From contig JACKBS010000011.1 in assembly GCA_020634435.1 (NCBI GenBank), positions 62,001 to 126,000 on the forward strand: a DNA stretch of 64,000 nucleotides, written 5' to 3'. Of the stretch, positions 59,929-64,000 are shown in pieces (the first letter of the stretch is position 1; the number at the start of each line of letters is the position of its first letter). Source of the DNA: Ardenticatenaceae bacterium. Lineage in GTDB: Bacteria > Chloroflexota > Anaerolineae > Promineifilales > Promineifilaceae. Both the position numbers and the translations under genes were made by a program. The notes under the pieces were generated by a model. It had not been told where the DNA came from, did no database searches, and saw only the letters and a program-made list of their open reading frames with translations.

Positions 59929-62286
59929 ATGAGAAGACAGGGATTAAAACAAGCTTTAACTTGGCGATTCCTACTTCAGGCAATGGCTGGCATTCTCTTA
60001 ACATTGTCTTTATTCTGGATTTTTAGTGATCGGGGATACGAGTCAGCAATTGCTGGGTGTGAGGCATTCATAGCATTTGCCAGTTCTTTTCGTGCAAGCA
60101 GGACGCCAATCCGCTTGAATTCATTGAAGTCTGGACGCTTTCTTCTACTGATTTTTACGTTTATTTCTTGGTTTCTTTCATTAAGATGGGCGATTGTTAA
60201 TTTCGACTACGAGCCACTTTATTCTGCAATAAGCGGAACTATTTCTGTTGTCCTATCCTTATTTGTAAGTGACGAACCAATAGATTTACTAAAGGCTAGA
60301 AATTTAGCGAACAGAGTATCAATCCTTGATAATGTTGAACGGATGTGGATCAAAGATTTTTTGCTTGAGGAGCAAGACACAGTCTCGTTCATAAATTTAA
60401 AGCTTTCACTCCTCAGTGAACCTAAAACTATAGCTATTGCTGACAGTAAGAGCTATAGAGAAATATCCTCTGAAGACTTCCTAGTTGATTTCTCCAGTAA
60501 CTTCAACGAGAGCTATGTTTTGGCTGGAGAGCCGGGCACCGGAAAATCGACCTTGCTTCTACAAATAATCGCAAAAAACATCCAAGCGGCACGGCAGAAC
60601 ACACAATTACCGATTCCTATCTACTTAAAATTGGATTCTTGGAAAAATGATTTTGAAACTTTTGACGATTGGCTTATTGAGGAGATGGAAACTGCGTTTG
60701 GTATTCCTAAATCTATAAGTCGGGCTCTTATTCAAGGGAATCAGATACAGTTTTTTCTTGATGGCTTAGATGAAGTGGATTATTCGTTATTGCACGAGTG
60801 TGCTAATACTGTTGCAGACTTCGCTAACCGTTATTGGAATGGATTATTTATTGCGACGCGTCTTCAACAATTTCAGGAAGTTTCCCGATTTTTTAGCTTT
60901 GCACGAGTGTTTGAAGTTCAAACTTTAACGCGGGATCAAGTTGAGGAATATTTGATTGGGGCTTCTTGGGACAAAAAAGCTGTACGTGGCACACTAAAGT
61001 ATGATTCTGAATTAAAAGAATTTGCAAATACTCCATTTATGTTGAAGGTTTTGTTACAGGCATTTCAAAGCCTTTCATCAGTCACCACACAACCAACAAA
61101 GCAACAACTAAGCCAGTTTAAGGAGGTCGAGGATAGGCGAGGCTACGTTATTAAGGAGTATATTGATTTAGGTTTTGAACGATTACAGAGAAAGATATCA
61201 AAGGGCGAATTCATTCGTCAAATGACTATGCTTGCCATATTGATGAAAAATAATCAACAATCCATGCTCTTTTTAGATTATTTGCAGCCAAGAATTCTGT
61301 CTTCCAAAAAACACAAAGCGAAATACTGGTTTGCTAGTATAGGGTTGCTGTTGTTAACTTCTACTTTAATGAGTTGGTTACTAATATTTCTAAGCATATT
61401 AGGAACAGGGGGTCTTTTTCAACTCACAGACGATATCAAATCTAATTTGTTAATCACGATATTTGGAACAGGAGCTATAGGTTTTTTTAGCGGATGCCTA
61501 ATAACAGGAGTTTCAAGTCTTGCCAACAGAGGGATTAACCTTTTTGAAAAAACGATATGGTCCTGGACTGGAACACGAATTGGCTTTATCGTGGGCTTTT
61601 TATTGGGTATTTTGTTTTGGGGAATCGACAGCCTTTTTGAATTTTTCAATCTATCGGAAAGATTTTTCTTAATAGAATTACTAATCTTTGCATTTTTACT
61701 TCAGTTTAGTAAATGGTTTTTCATAAAAGACCAACGATTTTCCTCATTTGTGGGTGGTATGCTCACCAATATAGTCTATTTCACTATTTTTAGTAGTGTT
61801 GGAACCGTATTCGCGACTTCATCAAATAGTTTATATGAATTAGTATTTGTAGGCGCATTGAGCGGGCTGGTTGCATTTAGTTTAGGGTTCAATGAGGTTA
61901 GTAAAAGGAACTTTCCAAATCGTGGCGTAAAGCTTACTCTCAGAACGGCAAGCATTTATGCGCTCCTTCTGGGTGGAGCAGTTTTCTTCTTTCTGAATAT
62001 AAATACAACTTCAACTTCAACAAGTTCAAGTGCAGCTGTCTATGTTTTCCTATTTTCGCTATTTAATTTTGGAGGAGTTTCGATCATTCGTATCTATACG
62101 CTCCGCTTCATTTTATACCGCGAAGAATATCTGCCGAAGAATCTAAAAGGTCTTCTGGATTTAGCAATTCAAATGAAGGTTATGCGAGTGGCGGGTGGCG
62201 CTTATATGTTTATGCATCCTTTGCTTCAGAGTTATTTTGTTTCGACAGCTCATAAGATTTCGCATTCAGATGCCGAACTTGATTAG
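59929..62286 (+). CDS. Membrane-anchored NACHT-family ATPase (likely defence protein)
   Basis: The protein has 785 residues. N-terminus has two or three membrane helices (about 15-110). The NACHT domain: Walker A LAGEPGTGKSTLLLQI (200-208), Walker B QFFLDGLDEVDYSLLHECAN (Asp278, Asp281, Glu282), GLFIATRLQQF sensor and a winged region to about 440. The last third has about eight membrane helices (465-725), then VAGGAYMFMHPLLQSYFVS. NACHT ATPases act in bacterial antiphage immunity, and this one follows a restriction enzyme on the same strand by 12 bases. It is AT-rich without ACGGCCGT copies. Confidence 0.85.
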   Translation: MRRQGLKQALTWRFLLQAMAGILLTLSLFWIFSDRGYESAIAGCEAFIAFASSFRASRTPIRLNSLKSGRFLLLIFTFISWFLSLRWAIVNFDYEPLYSAISGTISVVLSLFVSDEPIDLLKARNLANRVSILDNVERMWIKDFLLEEQDTVSFINLKLSLLSEPKTIAIADSKSYREISSEDFLVDFSSNFNESYVLAGEPGTGKSTLLLQIIAKNIQAARQNTQLPIPIYLKLDSWKNDFETFDDWLIEEMETAFGIPKSISRALIQGNQIQFFLDGLDEVDYSLLHECANTVADFANRYWNGLFIATRLQQFQEVSRFFSFARVFEVQTLTRDQVEEYLIGASWDKKAVRGTLKYDSELKEFANTPFMLKVLLQAFQSLSSVTTQPTKQQLSQFKEVEDRRGYVIKEYIDLGFERLQRKISKGEFIRQMTMLAILMKNNQQSMLFLDYLQPRILSSKKHKAKYWFASIGLLLLTSTLMSWLLIFLSILGTGGLFQLTDDIKSNLLITIFGTGAIGFFSGCLITGVSSLANRGINLFEKTIWSWTGTRIGFIVGFLLGILFWGIDSLFEFFNLSERFFLIELLIFAFLLQFSKWFFIKDQRFSSFVGGMLTNIVYFTIFSSVGTVFATSSNSLYELVFVGALSGLVAFSLGFNEVSKRNFPNRGVKLTLRTASIYALLLGGAVFFFLNINTTSTSTSSSAAVYVFLFSLFNFGGVSIIRIYTLRFILYREEYLPKNLKGLLDLAIQMKVMRVAGGAYMFMHPLLQSYFVSTAHKISHSDAELD

Positions 62287-62340
62287 CCATCAAATTGCAC
62301 ACTTTTCAGATCTGCTAGAGAACAGTTCAACAGAGGAATC

Positions 62341-62415
62341 CATGCGAGCCAACAGTATGCGAGAATTATTATCTGCTTTTCCCAACCTGCCCACGCTGCT
62401 GGTGCAGTCGCAGTA
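62341..62415 (+). pseudogene. N-terminal fragment of a gene cut by IS3
   Basis: A short frame MRANSMRELLSAFPNLPTLL followed by VQSQ and a stop just before the IS3 element. Content and phase suggest the beginning of the gene whose end is at 63663-63889, but the link is not proven. Confidence 0.35.
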
Positions 62416-62418
62416 AAG

Positions 62419-63662
62419 TGACCCCCAAAGTCAAGACCACAGATCGAGAAAGTTAAGATACCAAACCGGGTCACAGAATGGGTACATTAACAGCAAAATG
62501 AACATCAGCCGGTGTGCAGTAGCCCAAGCTTTGGTGCGGCCGTTCGTAGTTATACAGGTCGAAGTAGTCACCCAAGCCAGTAAACAACTCAGGTACGGTG
62601 GTATACTCCTTGATGTAAATGTCTTCGTACTTGACGGTGCGCCAGAGACGCTCCACGAAGATGTTGTCAAAGACGCGACCACGGCCGTCCATGCTAATGC
62701 GAATGGATGCTGCTTCTAGTTCCTGGGTAAATGCCTGAGCCGTGAATTGCACACCTTGGTCTGTGTTGAAGATTTCCGGCTGACCATGCCGCAACGCCTG
62801 ACGGAGAGCCTCCACACAGAAAGCGCCATCCAATGTGTTGGAGAGCTGCCAGGCCACAACGAAGCGACTGAACCAATCCAGGATGGCCACCAGGTACATG
62901 AAGCCATGCGGCATGGGTACATAGGTGATGTCAGCCGCCCACACTTGATTCGACCGTTTGATGTCCAGGCCGCGCAGCAGATAAGGATACTTTTTATGTT
63001 GCCGGTCTGGAATGGAGGTGCGGGGACGGGGATAGATGGCTTGCAGTCCCATTTTTCCCATTAACCGTGCAATTCGCTTGTGATTGACCGCGAAACCATG
63101 TTGCTTGTTCAGGCGGACCGTCATCTTGCGATAGCCATAGAAAGGCGCGCACGTGTACTCCTGGTCGATCAGCTGCATCAGTTCCAGGTTCAGCGGTGAT
63201 TCGCTGGCTGGCTGCCAGTAGTAGGCGGCCCGATTAAGACCAACCAGCTCACACTGACGGCGGATACTGAGGGTCGGATGGCCTGTTTCAATCATCATGC
63301 GTTTAGCCTCAATCGAATTGGGCAGCTTTTTTTTTCAGCCACTCCAATTCCATCTTGAGGCGGCCGATTTGTTCATACAGTTCGGTTTCGCGAGCTTCTT
63401 GCTCACGCAGTTGCTGGGCCACCTTCTGGCCAAAGACGGTCGGTCCTTCGGCCAACAGTTGTTTTTTCCAGCTCTTTATCTGAGTGGGATGAACATCGTG
63501 AGCGCTGGCGATTTCGTTGATCGTCTTGAGTTCTTTGACGGCTTCCAGCGCCACTTTGAACTTGAATTGCTGGCTATAGTTTTTCCGTTTTTTTGTCACT
63601 CGAAAACCTCCACAAGCTATAGTTTATTGGACCTTAGCCTGTGGTCTAGTTTTTGGGGTTCA
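62419..63662 (-). mobile_element. IS3-family insertion sequence, 1244 bp
   Basis: Ends TGACCCCCAAAGTC (62419) and, inverted, TGAACCCCAAAAAC (63662) agree, as does the following AGACCACAG. Two frames orfA and orfB fill it. A target duplication is not evident. Confidence 0.85.
62471..63599 (-). CDS. IS3-family transposase OrfA-OrfB
   Basis: OrfA (63599-63309, 96 residues): YSQQFKFKVALEAVKELKTI with HTH and a leucine-zipper-like LREQEARETELYEQIGRLKM. OrfB (275 residues from 63298, or frame-fused) has the integrase core: WAADITYVPMPHGFMYLVAI (Asp), IFNTDQGVQFTAQAF (Asp), GRVFDNIFVERLWRTVKYED (Glu). At the OrfA end the run CTG AAA AAA AAA G allows a -1 slip into KLPNSIEAKRMMIETG, giving a fused protein of about 375 residues. 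One ACGGCCGT copy lies inside (62681). Confidence 0.9.
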
Positions 63663-63889
63663 TCATACAGCACGGCCTCATCACCCGTCTGCATGAGCTG
63701 CTCGATGAAGATTTGGAAACCGAAGATTTGCCCAACCTCACCGCCCTGGAGGAAGAGTTTCCCAGCCTGATGAAGTTTTTGTATGATGACCCGCCCATGT
63801 TCAACCAATATTCAGCCAGCCAGCTTTGCCAGCTAACGGCCGATCTGTACACGCTGGCCGCCCGGCACTTTTGGGAAGATGGGGAGTAG
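63663..63889 (+). pseudogene. C-terminal part of a resident gene behind the IS3 element
   Basis: The frame reads IIQHGLITRLHELLDEDLET, then LPNLTALEEEFPSLMKFLYD, NQYSASQLCQLTADLYTLAA and RHFWEDGE with a normal stop. It is an acidic helical protein tail with good host codon use. Its first part is absent because the IS3 element is inserted. Confidence 0.5.
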
Positions 63890-63938
63890 GGGGGAAACGG
63901 CCGTTTACGAATAAAAGTTCACAAAGGTTGATTTCAAC

Positions 63939-64000
63939 GTGAAAAACTTAATAAAGCGTCTCGATAACTGGCTTCAATCAATTGAGCCGCACAAGAACCG
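63939..64000 (+). CDS. Start of a gene running off the right edge
   Basis: GTG at 63939 preceded by CAAAGG begins VKNLIKRLDNWLQSIEPHKN and continues past the edge. Too short to identify. Confidence 0.4.
   Translation, partial: MKNLIKRLDNWLQSIEPHKN

Larger units (their letters stand above)
809..63904. repeat. HIP-like dispersed palindrome ACGGCCGT (about 89 copies)
   Basis: The octamer ACGGCCGT, mostly extended to AACGGCCGTT, is scattered through the whole window. I counted about 89 copies by eye, for example at 809, 1552, 2291, 6537, 11959, 18193, 22995, 30482, 36186, 42345, 49529, 54487, 56402, 58181, 63897. A random octamer of this composition would be expected one or two times. Copies fall in all three codon phases (read as Thr-Ala-Val, Asn-Gly-Arg, or Arg-Pro) and in intergenic sites. 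They are missing from about 43.3-47.7 kb, 50.4-54.2 kb and 59.8-62.7 kb, which are AT-rich or IS DNA. The pattern resembles HIP1 of cyanobacteria, which is a different sequence (GCGATCGC). Confidence 0.93.

Overview
The window is bacterial DNA, mostly GC-rich, dense single-copy metabolic genes with short gaps. No rRNA, tRNA or CRISPR array was found. Gene content (a T-box-controlled glycyl-tRNA synthetase of the one-chain type, Liv transporter plus acyl-CoA ligase clusters, FHA/kinase signalling, a chromate transporter, FKBP lipoproteins, NACHT proteins) suggests Chloroflexota of the Anaerolineae type; this is inference, since no marker here fixes the phylum. The most striking property is a HIP1-like signal: the palindrome ACGGCCGT, usually as AACGGCCGTT, occurs about 89 times in 64 kb by my reading, where one or two are expected. 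It lies in genes, promoters and terminators and is missing from the insertion sequences (one exception) and AT-rich foreign blocks, so it separates resident from recently acquired DNA. Layout: 1-3.5 kb holds a lysyl-oxidase-like lipoprotein (running off the left edge) and an Fe-S photolyase. An IS4-type element follows (3.5-4.7 kb). Then come glyQS with its T-box leader and aceK (4.8-8.2 kb). From 8.3 to 22.8 kb one minus-strand cluster encodes a complete Liv-type ABC importer, two MaoC-fold proteins, a crotonase, three acyl-CoA synthetases and two alpha/beta hydrolases, which together look like an uptake, CoA-activation and beta-oxidation-entry system for an organic acid. From 23 to 36 kb lie housekeeping and envelope genes: a phosphoesterase-like protein lacking its GNHD motif, polA, two tandem acyltransferases, a triple-FKBP lipoprotein plus a cytosolic FKBP, chrA, mobA, folD. 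From 35.7 to 37.8 kb an FHA-winged-helix regulator, a Ser/Thr kinase and a transposase-derived DNA-binding protein form a compact signalling locus, followed by an orphan sugar-ABC ATPase. From 41 to 50 kb is an envelope cluster: DprE1-like and DprE2-like epimerase subunits, a UbiA-type prenyl-phosphate phosphoribosyltransferase, a GT-C glycosyltransferase, two PlsC-like acyltransferases and a PHP protein. The first four are the enzymes needed for polyprenyl-phosphoryl-arabinose, and the set is interrupted by a decayed IS5-type element. The right third (50-64 kb) is accessory DNA: IS5-, IS630- and IS3-family elements, each needing a -1 frameshift at an A-rich heptamer; two genes broken by insertions; a small phage/plasmid-like operon under an XRE repressor with a perfect 24-bp operator; and a defence locus with a single-chain MmeI-type restriction-methylation enzyme whose specificity region looks exchanged, followed 12 nt later by a membrane-anchored NACHT ATPase.
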